Source: Porphyromonadaceae bacterium UBA2751 (lineage in GTDB: Bacteria > Bacteroidota > Bacteroidia > Bacteroidales > Muribaculaceae). From it: a DNA stretch of 64,000 nt. The notes beneath the pieces are model-generated. The model had not been told where the DNA came from and searched no databases. It saw only the letters and a list, made by a program, of their open reading frames with translations. The stretch is taken from contig DEJJ01000011.1 in the NCBI GenBank assembly GCA_002353285.1, positions 7,659 through 71,658 on the forward strand, given 5' to 3'. Position 1 is the first letter of the stretch, and every line of letters begins with the position of its first letter. This document shows, one piece after another, positions 36,209 to 44,638 of the stretch. The position numbers and the translations under genes are program-made.

Positions 36209-38020
36209 TTAAAAAATTATCTCGATAGGTTCCATGAGACATAGCATGCGGTCACGGTTCATGATAGCCTGCAGCTGCTCATAGCTGGTGTAGAAGAGTC
36301 CCATGCGCTGCTGCAAGTCGTGCTCCATTTTCATGTATCCCATGGAACTGAGCATACTCATGAACGACATTTCCTGATTAGGATAGTCGCACACCGAGTA
36401 GTTGCCATCTTTAATCTTAGCTTTCTTAGCCACCCACTTGATAGCGTCCTCAAGTCCACCCAGCTCGTCGACGAGGCCAATGTTCTTAGCTGTAATAGCA
36501 TCCCACACTCGGCCTTCACCAATCACCTTGATTGAGTCTTGCGAGATTTTGCGTCCCTGAGCACAGCGTCCTGTGAAGGTCTCGTAGCCACGGTTGACCA
36601 TGCCTTGCAGAGCATTACGTTGCTGGTCGGTGAGAGGCTTGTAGAAAGCACCAGCTATAGCGTTGGGATTAGTGTTCACTTCCTCGAACTTAACCCCCAG
36701 CGTGTTGTTAAAGAAATTGCTTGCATTAGGAATCATTCCAAAGATTCCAATACTGCCCGTGATGGTGAGAGGCTCGGCAAAGATGCGTTGAGCGCCCGAT
36801 GAGATGTAGTAGCCACCCGAAGCAGCATAGTCGCTCATTGAGACGGCAAAGGGTTTGCCACTGGCCTTGAAATCCTCGAGCGCTTTCCAAATCTCCTCGC
36901 TACCAAAAGCGCTACCACCTGGAGAGTTGACACGCAGCACGAGAGCCTTCACGTCGTCGTTATATCGTAACTCACGAATCAGAGCAGCCATTTCCTCGCT
37001 GTAGATGCCATCACTGTTAACACCAGGCATTGTGCCTCCACCGGTCTTGCCGCTGAATATTTCACCGTCGGCATAGAGCACAGCCACGATGTCGCTACCA
37101 GTGCCCAACGGATCGTCGGCCGAGGCTACAATATCATCGGGCGTGACAAGCTTGAGCTCGTCCTTGAGCTCCACATTTGTGAGTTTGCGTAATTTATCCT
37201 CAAATTCAGAGCGATAGCACACACGGTCGACGAGTTTATTGGCCTTGAGATCCTGAGTGTTCATGGTTGCCATGACACTATCGGTGAGAGCCTTAAACCT
37301 GGTGGAGTCGATGCCACGCGCCTTGGCCATGTCGGCCGAGATCACGCCCCACAAGCTGCCGAGGTAGTGCTCTTGCTGCTCTCGGTTGGCATCACTCATC
37401 TGCTCAAGCATGTAAGGCTCGACAGCACTCTTGAAAGTGCCCACTCTGACCACTTGCATCTCGACTCCCACCTTGTCGAGCAATTTCTTCATGTAGGGAG
37501 TTGAAGAGGCAAGTCCATGCACGTCGACCATACCCTCTGGATTGATGAAGATAGAGTCGGCAACCGAAGCTAAATAGTAATCGCTCTGCATAATTCCCTC
37601 GTCGCCATAGGCATAAACGAATTTTTTGCTTGCTTTGAAGTCCTTGATAGCCTCTCGCAGCTCATAAAGCGAAGACATTCCACTAGCCATGCCTCGGCAG
37701 TCGAGATAAATGCCCTTGATTTTATCATCGTTCTTGGCAATCTTTAGACTCTTGATCAGTGTAGAAAGGCTCTGCCCACTAAGTTGATTAGGCATGAGCG
37801 ACATCATCGACATGTTACCAGCATTGTCTCTCTCATTGAGGACTCCCTCAAGGTTGATATACATGATGGAGTTCTTCTCGATTTTTGCTCCCCCCATCGA
37901 GCTGGCCATCGAGCCAAAGATGGCAAAACTGATTATTACCGACGCCAATGTAAAGAAAATCGACGCTAAAATAACGCCCACAAAAGAGCCACAAACTACA
38001 AGGAAAAATTTCTTCAACAT
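36209..38020 (-). CDS. sppA: signal peptide peptidase SppA, 67K type
   Basis: Membrane-bound serine protease that degrades cleaved signal peptides. From the ATG at 38020 it has 603 residues, beginning MLKKFFLVVCGSF with a helix (about 5-35). The two tandem SppA domains are visible: the first with NEGMVDVHG-like and the catalytic lysine region near 180-220, the second with the nucleophile segment VSMSDYAASGGYYISSGAQRI. The open frame could extend to 38101, but the extension has no family features. A TATCTTTG box is at 38135-38142. Confidence 0.93.
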   Translation of the reverse strand: MLKKFFLVVCGSFVGVILASIFFTLASVIISFAIFGSMASSMGGAKIEKNSIMYINLEGVLNERDNAGNMSMMSLMPNQLSGQSLSTLIKSLKIAKNDDKIKGIYLDCRGMASGMSSLYELREAIKDFKASKKFVYAYGDEGIMQSDYYLASVADSIFINPEGMVDVHGLASSTPYMKKLLDKVGVEMQVVRVGTFKSAVEPYMLEQMSDANREQQEHYLGSLWGVISADMAKARGIDSTRFKALTDSVMATMNTQDLKANKLVDRVCYRSEFEDKLRKLTNVELKDELKLVTPDDIVASADDPLGTGSDIVAVLYADGEIFSGKTGGGTMPGVNSDGIYSEEMAALIRELRYNDDVKALVLRVNSPGGSAFGSEEIWKALEDFKASGKPFAVSMSDYAASGGYYISSGAQRIFAEPLTITGSIGIFGMIPNASNFFNNTLGVKFEEVNTNPNAIAGAFYKPLTDQQRNALQGMVNRGYETFTGRCAQGRKISQDSIKVIGEGRVWDAITAKNIGLVDELGGLEDAIKWVAKKAKIKDGNYSVCDYPNQEMSFMSMLSSMGYMKMEHDLQQRMGLFYTSYEQLQAIMNRDRMLCLMEPIEIIF

Positions 38021-38292
38021 ATCTCTTAATGTGTTTATTTTCAAATTAATAAATAGCAATATTGAGCAGCATCGTCGTGCTGTCAAGTCGCAATATTGCA
38101 TGTGGAAGCCACTGCCGCCTCGCCATGCAATCTACAAAGATAGCAATTAATTGCCAACTTAAACGATAAAATGTAATTTTTTTTGTTTTTTTTATTTCCT
38201 TATAAGGTGAAAAGTGTGAAATGCAGATGAGGCGTGACGCAATTATAGGAATTGTTGGAATCGGTGGGGGCCACTCCTTGGAGTGGAAATTA

Positions 38293-38338
38293 TGGCACTT
38301 CGTACTAAAATTATAATGGTGCTTCGCACTAAAATTAT
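38293..38338. repeat. imperfect direct repeat, 2 x 22 bp
   Basis: Two copies sharing TTCG-ACTAAAATTAT, 24 bp apart start to start, with 19 of 22 positions identical. Just upstream of the 9-bp array. Confidence 0.7.
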
Positions 38339-38355
38339 TGTTTCAGCTGATCGGG

Positions 38356-38445
38356 TGACTTGGGTGACTTAGGTGACTCGCATGACTCAACTGACTCGCA
38401 TGACTCAACTGACTCAACTGACTCAACTGACTCAAGTGACTCAAG
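38356..38445. repeat. 9-bp tandem array, 10 units (TGACTcaac type)
   Basis: Every unit starts with TGACT, at exact 9-bp steps from 38356 to 38437; most contain the near-palindrome TGACTCA. A longer relative lies at 63462-63587, next to the CRISPR array. It lies in noncoding DNA downstream of fmt. Confidence 0.9.
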
Positions 38446-38550
38446 TGCTCGGGTGACAGTCTTTACTGTTAATAATGTCAATGAACGCCCAGCGCGGGAG
38501 TGCGCACACATGTGCAAATGTAGCGCTTGGGCCTGGAGAAAAGCAATATC

Positions 38551-38586
38551 AAAAAATCACCGCAGGATTGTTGGGTTCCTGCGGTG
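38551..38586 (-). terminator. intrinsic terminator of fmt
   Basis: Perfect 10-bp stem CACCGCAGGA / TCCTGCGGTG with a 9-nt loop; the minus strand continues in TTTTTT. Confidence 0.88.
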
Positions 38587-38594
38587 GTGATTAG

Positions 38595-39566
38595 CTAAAC
38601 AAAACGACAACCAGCGAGGTCGAATCCTCGCATGAAGTCGGGGGCAGGCATCCGCCGCTTGCCTGCGAGCTGGAGGGATAGAATTTCGAGCTGACCGTCA
38701 GCACAGTTGACCAAGAGCTGCTTGCCATTAGCAATTATTGTGCCTGGCTCAATCTCCACAGCTTGAGTTGAGATAGGCTCGCTGGTTGCGAAGATCTTGA
38801 CGTGGTGGGTGTTGCCTTGGGCGTCGACAAGCTCGGTCCACGCCGCTGGATAAGGCGAAAGTCCACGGATGTGGTTATAGAGTTGCTCGGCAGGACGTTC
38901 CCAGCTGATGCGGCAAGTCTCGGTGAAGATTTTGGGTGCTGGAGTGGGTTGCTCGCCAGCAGTGAGCATCTGGTCCTGTGGAATGGGCTGAACAGTGCCA
39001 TCGATGATGGCATCGACAGTGTTGAGCACCATGTCGGCGCCGAGAAGCATTAGTCTGTCGTGGATGGTCTCGACATTGTCGGTACGGCCAATGGGAATCG
39101 CCTGCTGCTGAATGACATCGCCAGTGTCGATTTCATGCTTGAGGAAGAATGTGGTGACGCCAGTGACAGAGTCACCGTTCATCACCGCCCAGTTGATGGG
39201 TGCAGCACCACGGTACTTGGGCAACAGCGAAGCATGCAAGTTGAATGTGCCCAGCGGCGGCATAGCCCACACCACCTCGGGCAGCATGCGGAATGCGATG
39301 ACAATGTTAAGCTGAGCATTGAGGCTGCGCAGTTCACTGATAAACGCCTCATCCTTGAGACGTTCAGGTTGCATGAGATGCAACCCTTGCTCTACAGCAT
39401 ATTGCTTGACTGCCGATTGAATCATGCGATGGCCACGGCCAGCAATCTTATCGGGCATGGTGACCACGCCCACAATGTTGTAGCCCCCCTCAACAAGTCG
39501 CCGAAGGCTCTCGACGGCAAAATCGGGGGTGCCAAAAAACACTATTCTTAGGTCTTCCTTAGTCAT
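38595..39566 (-). CDS. fmt: methionyl-tRNA formyltransferase
   Basis: Formylates initiator Met-tRNA using 10-formyl-THF. The 323 residues show RIVFFGTPDFAVESL at the N-terminus, the formyl-transfer signature HASLLPKYRGAAPINWAVMNGD, the DTGDVIQQQ segment and a C-terminal OB-fold domain (about 215-323) for tRNA binding. The start is the ATG at 39566; a 9-bp CTAG array lies just upstream. It is the last gene of a tsaC - transferase - clc - fmt run. Confidence 0.96.
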   Translation of the reverse strand: MTKEDLRIVFFGTPDFAVESLRRLVEGGYNIVGVVTMPDKIAGRGHRMIQSAVKQYAVEQGLHLMQPERLKDEAFISELRSLNAQLNIVIAFRMLPEVVWAMPPLGTFNLHASLLPKYRGAAPINWAVMNGDSVTGVTTFFLKHEIDTGDVIQQQAIPIGRTDNVETIHDRLMLLGADMVLNTVDAIIDGTVQPIPQDQMLTAGEQPTPAPKIFTETCRISWERPAEQLYNHIRGLSPYPAAWTELVDAQGNTHHVKIFATSEPISTQAVEIEPGTIIANGKQLLVNCADGQLEILSLQLAGKRRMPAPDFMRGFDLAGCRFV

Positions 39567-39580
39567 AAGTTGTCTTTTTT

Positions 39581-39616
39581 CTAGATTTTCTAGTAGTTCT
39601 AGATATTCTAGTAAAT
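39581..39616. repeat. 9-bp phased CTAG repeat before fmt
   Basis: Four CTAG tetramers at 39581, 39590, 39599 and 39608, exactly 9 bp apart, within AT-rich units (CTAGATTTT, CTAGTAGTT, CTAGATATT, CTAGTAAAT). CTAG is rare in many bacterial genomes. The array lies 14 bp before the fmt start codon. Confidence 0.8.
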
Positions 39617-39641
39617 ATTATAGATTGAAATTAGTCGTTGA

Positions 39642-41477
39642 TTAGTCGTAGCTGTAGTGCTTGAGCACTTCGCGGTAAGAGTTGAAAATCTTAGACTTAG
39701 AGACGAAACCCACGTACTTGCCATTCTCAACCACCGGCAGGTTCCATGCTTTGGTTTCCTCGAAAAGCTTCATCACCTTCTCCATGGGAGTACCCACCTC
39801 GATTAGAGCTGGTGGCACCGACATGAATCGCTCCACATAGATGCGCCGATAGAGGTCGGGGCGGAACATGATGTTGCGAATGTCGTCGAGCAGCACCACC
39901 CCGAGCAAGCGTCCATCGTCGTCGGTAACAGGAAAGAGGTTGCGCGAGCTCTGAGCAATAACATCGACCATCTCCTTGAGGCTCATCGTGGGATGCACCT
40001 GGGTGAAATCGGTTTCAATCACATTGTCAATCTTGAGCAGTGTGAGCACCGACTTGTCCTTGTGGTGAGTGAGCAATTCGCCTCGCTTGGCCAAACGTCG
40101 CGCATAGATGCCGTAAGGCAAAATGATGCGTGATGTGAGATAGGAGACCACCGAAACGATGAGCAGAGGCAAGAAGAGCTGATAGCCACCCGTCATCTCG
40201 GCCGTGAGGAAGATAGCCATCAATGGAGCATGCATCACTCCCGCCATCACTCCCGCCATGCCCAGGAGGGCAAAATTCTTGTGTGAGAGCGGCAGGCTCT
40301 GGTCCACAGCCCCCAGCGAGTTGAGCAAGAAAGCAAAGAAGAACCCCGCCATGCATCCCACATAGAGCGATGGTGCAAATGTTCCACCCACACCGCCTCC
40401 GCCATTGGTTGCGCTAGTGGCAAACACCTTAGTCAGGCACAGACATCCCACCAGAGCCACAGCCCACCACACACTGTTGCGGTGGTCGTAGAACAGGCTG
40501 TTGTCGAAAAGCGGAGTGACATCGCCATTGAGCAGGCTGTTGATGGCTCCATAACCCTCGCCATAAAGTGCCGGGAACAAGAAAATGAGCAAGCTCAAAA
40601 TCACTGCACCAATGGCAAATCGAATCCAGCGGCTTGTGATGCGTGCAAACATATTCTCCATCATCTCGATTGCCTTGTTGAAATAGAGAGAGACAAAGCC
40701 ACAGAACAGCCCCAGCAAGATGACAAAGGGGATGCGTGAAGTGAAGAACGGCTCGCTCTGCGAGAAGAAGAACTCCACATTATAGCCAGTGAACACATAG
40801 GCCACCGTGGCACCAGTCACCGATGAGATGATGAGCGGCACTACCGAGCGCGAGTTAAGATCGATTAGCAACACCTCGATGGTGAACAACACTCCCGCAA
40901 TGGGTGCCTTGAAGATGCCAGCGATACCCGCTGCAGCCCCACAGCCAACGAGGAGCATGAGAGTTTGCGGAGTGAGGCGGAAGAACTGCCCCAGATTAGA
41001 TCCAATAGCTGCGCCAGTGAAAACGATAGGGCCCTCGGCTCCAACCGAGCCACCAAACCCAATAGTGACCGACGAGGCCACCAGCGAGGCGTACATGTTG
41101 TGCGGCTTAAGGCGGCTCTTGCGCTGTGCGATGGCGTAGAGCACACGTGTCACACCATGATAGATGTCATCCTTGATGACATAACGCACATAAAGCCCAG
41201 CCAGCAGAACGCCCACAACAGGAAAGACGAGATACTCATAGTTGCCGCCAGCAATGTGAACATGCTTTGTGAGGAGCCCTGCAATCAGTCCAATGAGGAA
41301 CTTGAGCAGGACCGCAGCAAGCCCTGAGACAGCCCCCACAACCAACGCCAGTATCACAACAAAAGTTTTCTCCTTGATGTGATTCTCACGCCAGTGACGC
41401 ACGCTGTTGAGCCATCGCATGAAGCGTGACTCGGTGGGCTGATTGGTTGTCTTATTTACCCTGCTGTAGCTGTTCAT
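39642..41477 (-). CDS. CLC-family chloride channel/antiporter with two CBS domains
   Basis: Inner-membrane protein of 611 residues from the ATG at 41477. The transport part (about 35-470) has the gating-glutamate motif GSVGAEGPIVF (usually GREGP; here Ala replaces Arg), a GVGGTFAPSLYVG-like segment and the repeated helices of the CLC fold. Two CBS domains follow in about 480-600 (MSLKEMVDVIAQSSRNLFPVTDDDGRLLGVVLLDDI; FEETKAWNLPVVENGKYVGFVSKSKI). Whether it is a channel or a proton exchanger cannot be told. Its ATG overlaps the upstream stop (TGATG); a GTG one codon earlier is a less likely start. Confidence 0.92.
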   Translation of the reverse strand: MNSYSRVNKTTNQPTESRFMRWLNSVRHWRENHIKEKTFVVILALVVGAVSGLAAVLLKFLIGLIAGLLTKHVHIAGGNYEYLVFPVVGVLLAGLYVRYVIKDDIYHGVTRVLYAIAQRKSRLKPHNMYASLVASSVTIGFGGSVGAEGPIVFTGAAIGSNLGQFFRLTPQTLMLLVGCGAAAGIAGIFKAPIAGVLFTIEVLLIDLNSRSVVPLIISSVTGATVAYVFTGYNVEFFFSQSEPFFTSRIPFVILLGLFCGFVSLYFNKAIEMMENMFARITSRWIRFAIGAVILSLLIFLFPALYGEGYGAINSLLNGDVTPLFDNSLFYDHRNSVWWAVALVGCLCLTKVFATSATNGGGGVGGTFAPSLYVGCMAGFFFAFLLNSLGAVDQSLPLSHKNFALLGMAGVMAGVMHAPLMAIFLTAEMTGGYQLFLPLLIVSVVSYLTSRIILPYGIYARRLAKRGELLTHHKDKSVLTLLKIDNVIETDFTQVHPTMSLKEMVDVIAQSSRNLFPVTDDDGRLLGVVLLDDIRNIMFRPDLYRRIYVERFMSVPPALIEVGTPMEKVMKLFEETKAWNLPVVENGKYVGFVSKSKIFNSYREVLKHYSYD

Positions 41478-42892
41478 CACACACCCTTTCCTGTTACAAC
41501 AATCTTTAATGTATAAGCCAAAATCTTGACATCGTTGAGCAGCGACATGTTCTCGATGTAGAGCAAGTCGTAGTCGAGACGCTCAAGCATCTCGTCAACA
41601 TTCTTAGCGTAGCCGAATTTCACCTGCCCCATCGACGTGATGCCTGGACGCACCTGATGCACAAGCAGATAGGCAGGTTTGCGAGCCACAATCTGGTCGA
41701 TATAGTACTGCCGTTCAGGCCGTGGTCCCACCAGCGACATGTCGCCCTTGAGCACATTCCAGAACTGAGGGAGCTCGTCGATGCGATACTTGCGCAAGAA
41801 GCGTCCCACACGAGTGATGCGTGGGTCGTCGTCGCTCGATAGCTGCGGCCGATTTCCCTTCTCGGCATCGACCACCATAGAGCGGAACTTGTAGATTTTG
41901 AACTTCTTATTGTGATAGCCCACACGCTCCTGAGCATAGAGGATGGGCCCCTTAGAATCGACCTTGATGAAGATTGACACAATCAAGTAGACCGGCAGCA
42001 ACAGCACCAGCATGATAGCCGACACCACAATGTCGATGACGCGCTTGATGTTCTTGCCACCCTCGCTCATGGTGTTGCCACTGACATCGACCAGCGGGTC
42101 GCCATAGAGGTTGCTGAATCGCGCACGGGACATGAAGGCGTTGTTCTTGTCGTGGGTCATCTTGATGGGCAGGTTCAGGGAGTAGAGACGGTCGATGACG
42201 GCGAGCATCTGCTCGGTGCTCTGCTTAGTGGGCACCACAATCACCTCCTTGACATCATGCTTAGCACACACCTTGCCAATATTGTCGAGATTGTAAACTG
42301 GCAGGACGATGTCCTTGACGCGGTTTTCGCCAGGCAAGTCGACGAATCCCACCACGTTATATCCCAGCGTTTTAGTAGCCTTGATGAGTCGTTGATAGAA
42401 TGCGAAACTTGCAGCCCCGCTGCCCACGATAAGAGCGTTGAATTGCAGTTTTCCGGTCCTAATCTTGTGAGTGCATGCGTTTGTGATGAAAAGCCGCACA
42501 AAATAGACCACCACAAAAAGCAGCCCCATGAGCAGAAAAATAATCTCGATGTTCTCGACCTGGCTCTCGGCCATGTCGTTGAGCAGGGCAAAAGTAACAA
42601 TCATGAAGGTGTTGATCACAGCACTCAACAGCGTGATGATGAACTCCTGCAATCGAGACTTGCGATAAGGCACATTGTAGTAGCCCGACAGATAATAAAT
42701 GAACATCATGAACAGCGGGAACACCATCTGCCCCAGCACCACATTGTGCGATGTGAGGAATGCCAAGAGCGACAAGTGCCCCTTAACCATGCCAATGCTA
42801 TATCGCAGCAGGTTGAAAAGGAACCACGCCACATTGGACGACACAAAGTCGCCAAGCACATATTTTAATCGTTGTCGCTGTTCGCCTGTCAT
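41477..42892 (-). CDS. exopolysaccharide polyprenyl-phosphate sugar-phosphotransferase
   Basis: Inner-membrane enzyme of 471 residues that starts a surface-polysaccharide unit by moving a sugar phosphate onto undecaprenyl phosphate. Four or five N-terminal helices (about 12-115) are followed by a CoA-binding-like domain (LIVGSGAASFAFYQRLI) and a membrane helix (about 290-310). The C-terminal transferase domain has KFRSMVVDAEKG, LRKYRIDELPQFWNVLKGDMSLVGPRPE and VRPGITSMGQV. The sugar specificity is unknown. It is coupled to the following CLC gene by overlap. No other glycan gene is next to it. Confidence 0.9.
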   Translation of the reverse strand: MTGEQRQRLKYVLGDFVSSNVAWFLFNLLRYSIGMVKGHLSLLAFLTSHNVVLGQMVFPLFMMFIYYLSGYYNVPYRKSRLQEFIITLLSAVINTFMIVTFALLNDMAESQVENIEIIFLLMGLLFVVVYFVRLFITNACTHKIRTGKLQFNALIVGSGAASFAFYQRLIKATKTLGYNVVGFVDLPGENRVKDIVLPVYNLDNIGKVCAKHDVKEVIVVPTKQSTEQMLAVIDRLYSLNLPIKMTHDKNNAFMSRARFSNLYGDPLVDVSGNTMSEGGKNIKRVIDIVVSAIMLVLLLPVYLIVSIFIKVDSKGPILYAQERVGYHNKKFKIYKFRSMVVDAEKGNRPQLSSDDDPRITRVGRFLRKYRIDELPQFWNVLKGDMSLVGPRPERQYYIDQIVARKPAYLLVHQVRPGITSMGQVKFGYAKNVDEMLERLDYDLLYIENMSLLNDVKILAYTLKIVVTGKGV

Positions 42893-42971
42893 GTAATGGT
42901 TTAAAAAATAATGGTTTTATGGATTATGGGAGATAGCGGCAATCACAAATGCACTACACCCATAATTATTG

Positions 42972-43538
42972 TCATCTAATTATCTTGAACGTGCCATCGC
43001 CACGCAGCAGGATGATGTTGGAGGCAGCATGAGGCTTGTCGTCGTCCTGACGGTAATGCACGACAAAGTCCACACCGCGTTTAATATCGTCGCTGATGTC
43101 GCGAAAGCACAGCGGGCTATCGGTTCCACTGACGTTGGCCGAGGTGGAGACAATAGGTTTTCCAAACTCGGCACACAAGCGTTGGGCAAAAGCATCGTGC
43201 GGAACTCGAATGCCCAACGAGTCGTTCTCGCCCAGCAAGTTGGTTGCGACATTGAACGCCCCCTCATAGATTATAGTGAGAGGTCGCACTGCCACATCAA
43301 GCAGTTCACGTGCCATTTCTGGCACATCCACCACATAGTGGTCGAGATGGTCGACGTGGTCGAGCAGGACGATGAGCGCTTTGTTGTCGGCCCTCTGCTT
43401 CAGGTCATAAACCTTGCGCACAGCTTGCTCATTAGTGGCGTCGCAACCAATGCCCCAAATAGTGTCGGTTGGGTAAAGAATCAGCCCTCCCATATTAAGG
43501 ACATCAATGCATGATTTTATGTCTTGTTCAATAGTCAT
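42972..43538 (-). CDS. tsaC: threonylcarbamoyl-AMP synthase (YrdC/Sua5 family)
   Basis: Makes L-threonylcarbamoyl adenylate for the universal t6A37 tRNA modification. From the ATG at 43538 it has 188 residues with GGLILYPTDTIWGIGCDATNEQAV, KQRADNKALIVLL, LLDVAVRPLTIIYEGA and PIVSTSANVSGTDSP; there is no Sua5 C-terminal domain. The frame extends to 43604, but the extension overlaps a TACCTTTG box (43570-43577) and has no family match. It is the likely first gene of the tsaC - transferase - clc - fmt run. Confidence 0.93.
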   Translation of the reverse strand: MTIEQDIKSCIDVLNMGGLILYPTDTIWGIGCDATNEQAVRKVYDLKQRADNKALIVLLDHVDHLDHYVVDVPEMARELLDVAVRPLTIIYEGAFNVATNLLGENDSLGIRVPHDAFAQRLCAEFGKPIVSTSANVSGTDSPLCFRDISDDIKRGVDFVVHYRQDDDKPHAASNIILLRGDGTFKIIR

Positions 43539-43727
43539 CAGTTTAGCTTCATTACTCCAAAACGAATAACAAAGGTAAGACAAACTTGGCGATAAAAAAA
43601 ACAAAAACGTTTTTTTCGACCATAAATTTTGATAAAAATGTTAAAAACCACATTTTCGGTAGCAATGGCGTTAATATTTTCATTAAGTTTGCAGTCAAAT
43701 AACAAAAACCAAAATTAAAGATAAGAA

Positions 43728-44186
43728 ATGAAACAGACAAGTTTTACCGTTATCAGCATTCTTGTGGCCCTTGCGGCAGCATTTTTCTCGTTCACCATCA
43801 ATGCTAAGACCACCAAGGGCGGTTCCCCTCAAGTGATCATGACAGGCGAGATTGCCAAGAAAGTGATAGGTTACCAGGGTCCAACACCCGTGAGCATAAG
43901 CATCAGCAACGGGCGCATCGCAAGCATCACAGCCCTTGACAACCAGGAGACTCCATCCTATTTTGCCAAGGCAAAGAACAAAGTTTTTGGCCAGTTCATT
44001 GGCAAAAGCGTTGACGAGGCACTCAAGCTCGACGCCGATGTAGCCACAGGTGCCACCTACTCGAGTGAGGCACTTATCAAGAACATCAAGATGGGATTGA
44101 AGCAGGCCAAGGGCACAAGCACCAAGAAAGCTAAAACCACTAAAGGCAAAGCAAAAGGCAAAGGCAAAAAACGCATGACACGCTAA
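43728..44186 (+). CDS. exported FMN-binding domain protein with lysine-rich tail
   Basis: A 152-residue protein. An N-terminal helix (about 6-26) is probably a signal or anchor. The FMN-binding domain (about 45-125) has VSISISNGRIASITALDNQETPSYF and the flavinylation motif D104-V-A-T-G-A-T110, which fits Dxx(S/T)GAT; FMN would be linked to Thr110. The last 30 residues are nearly all Lys, Gly and Thr (TTKGKAKGKGKKR). The role is probably extracytoplasmic electron transfer, but no RnfG, NqrC or ApbE partner is near. A TAAGTTTG box is at 43684-43691, and a terminator follows. Confidence 0.8.
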   Translation: MKQTSFTVISILVALAAAFFSFTINAKTTKGGSPQVIMTGEIAKKVIGYQGPTPVSISISNGRIASITALDNQETPSYFAKAKNKVFGQFIGKSVDEALKLDADVATGATYSSEALIKNIKMGLKQAKGTSTKKAKTTKGKAKGKGKKRMTR

Positions 44187-44212
44187 GAGCCATTGCCAAT
44201 CCAACCCAAACT

Positions 44213-44257
44213 AATGAGCAAGATTCACATCCCTGCGTGCGAATCTTGCTCATTTTA
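44213..44257 (+). terminator. intrinsic terminator of the FMN-binding gene
   Basis: Perfect 14-bp stem AATGAGCAAGATTC / GAATCTTGCTCATT with a 14-nt loop that can pair further inside, followed by TTT. Confidence 0.85.
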
Positions 44258-44321
44258 TACACATTCCAGTAGTTGCTGCGCCGATTGGCTAACCCCCAAT
44301 AGGCCTAATGACCAATTTGGG

Positions 44322-44468
44322 TTAAATGCAATGAAAAGCCAAATAACCAATAATCGTAATGAAAAACATAATGCCCACGATGTTGAAAGCAGTGTTAATG
44401 CGTGGGCTAACGCCAGCGAAGTCGCTATCGCTGAGTGCACAGGGATTGATTGAGTCGATATCGTTCAT
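44322..44468 (-). CDS. small membrane protein, 48 residues
   Basis: A short frame starting MNDIDSINPCALSD with one membrane helix (about 28-45, FNIVGIMFFITIIGYLAF). The N-terminus is acidic. A TACCTTTG box (44523-44516 on the minus strand) is 48 bp upstream of the ATG, and the frame occupies an otherwise empty gap between the FMN-binding gene's terminator and that of the neighbour at 44639. I recognise no family. It could be a single-helix regulator or a toxin-like peptide, but nothing beyond the helix supports that. Confidence 0.55.
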   Translation of the reverse strand: MNDIDSINPCALSDSDFAGVSPRINTAFNIVGIMFFITIIGYLAFHCI

Positions 44469-44515
44469 AACAGTGATTATATTAAATAATTTACATCGTG
44501 TTAATGTTCACGATG

Positions 44516-44523
44516 CAAAGGTA
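44516..44523 (-). promoter_or_regulatory. -7 box TACCTTTG of the 48-residue gene
   Basis: Minus strand TAnnTTTG box 48 bp before the start codon; no -33 box at the usual distance. Confidence 0.45.
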
Positions 44524-44575
44524 ATGCCCTGGTTGGGCAAAAAGCAGGCACAGCTAAACTAAAGAACACTAAATA

Positions 44576-44611
44576 CAGAAAAAGTGCCTGGAGCAATTGC
44601 CCCAGGCACTT
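44576..44611 (-). terminator. intrinsic terminator of the 821-residue surface protein gene
   Basis: Perfect 10-bp stem AAGTGCCTGG / CCAGGCACTT; on the minus strand it is followed by TTTTTC. Confidence 0.85.
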
Positions 44612-44638
44612 GATGTGAAAGTTGTGTATCTCTCTCTT

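Larger units (their letters stand above)
38021..38594. other. 574-bp intergenic stretch between sppA and fmt with repeats
   Basis: Contains the sppA promoter box, a GC-palindrome CCACTCC-TT-GGAGTGG (about 38271-38286), a 22-bp direct repeat (38293-38314 and 38317-38338), a 9-bp tandem array (38356-38445) and the fmt terminator. Open frames through the array come from its 9-bp period and I do not regard them as genes. Confidence 0.7.

Noticed and set aside
38335..38590. Two frames encoding Asp-Ser-Thr or Glu-Ser-Val repeats
   Set aside because: They exist only because the 9-bp tandem array has no stop codons in most frames; flanking sequence is not protein-like.
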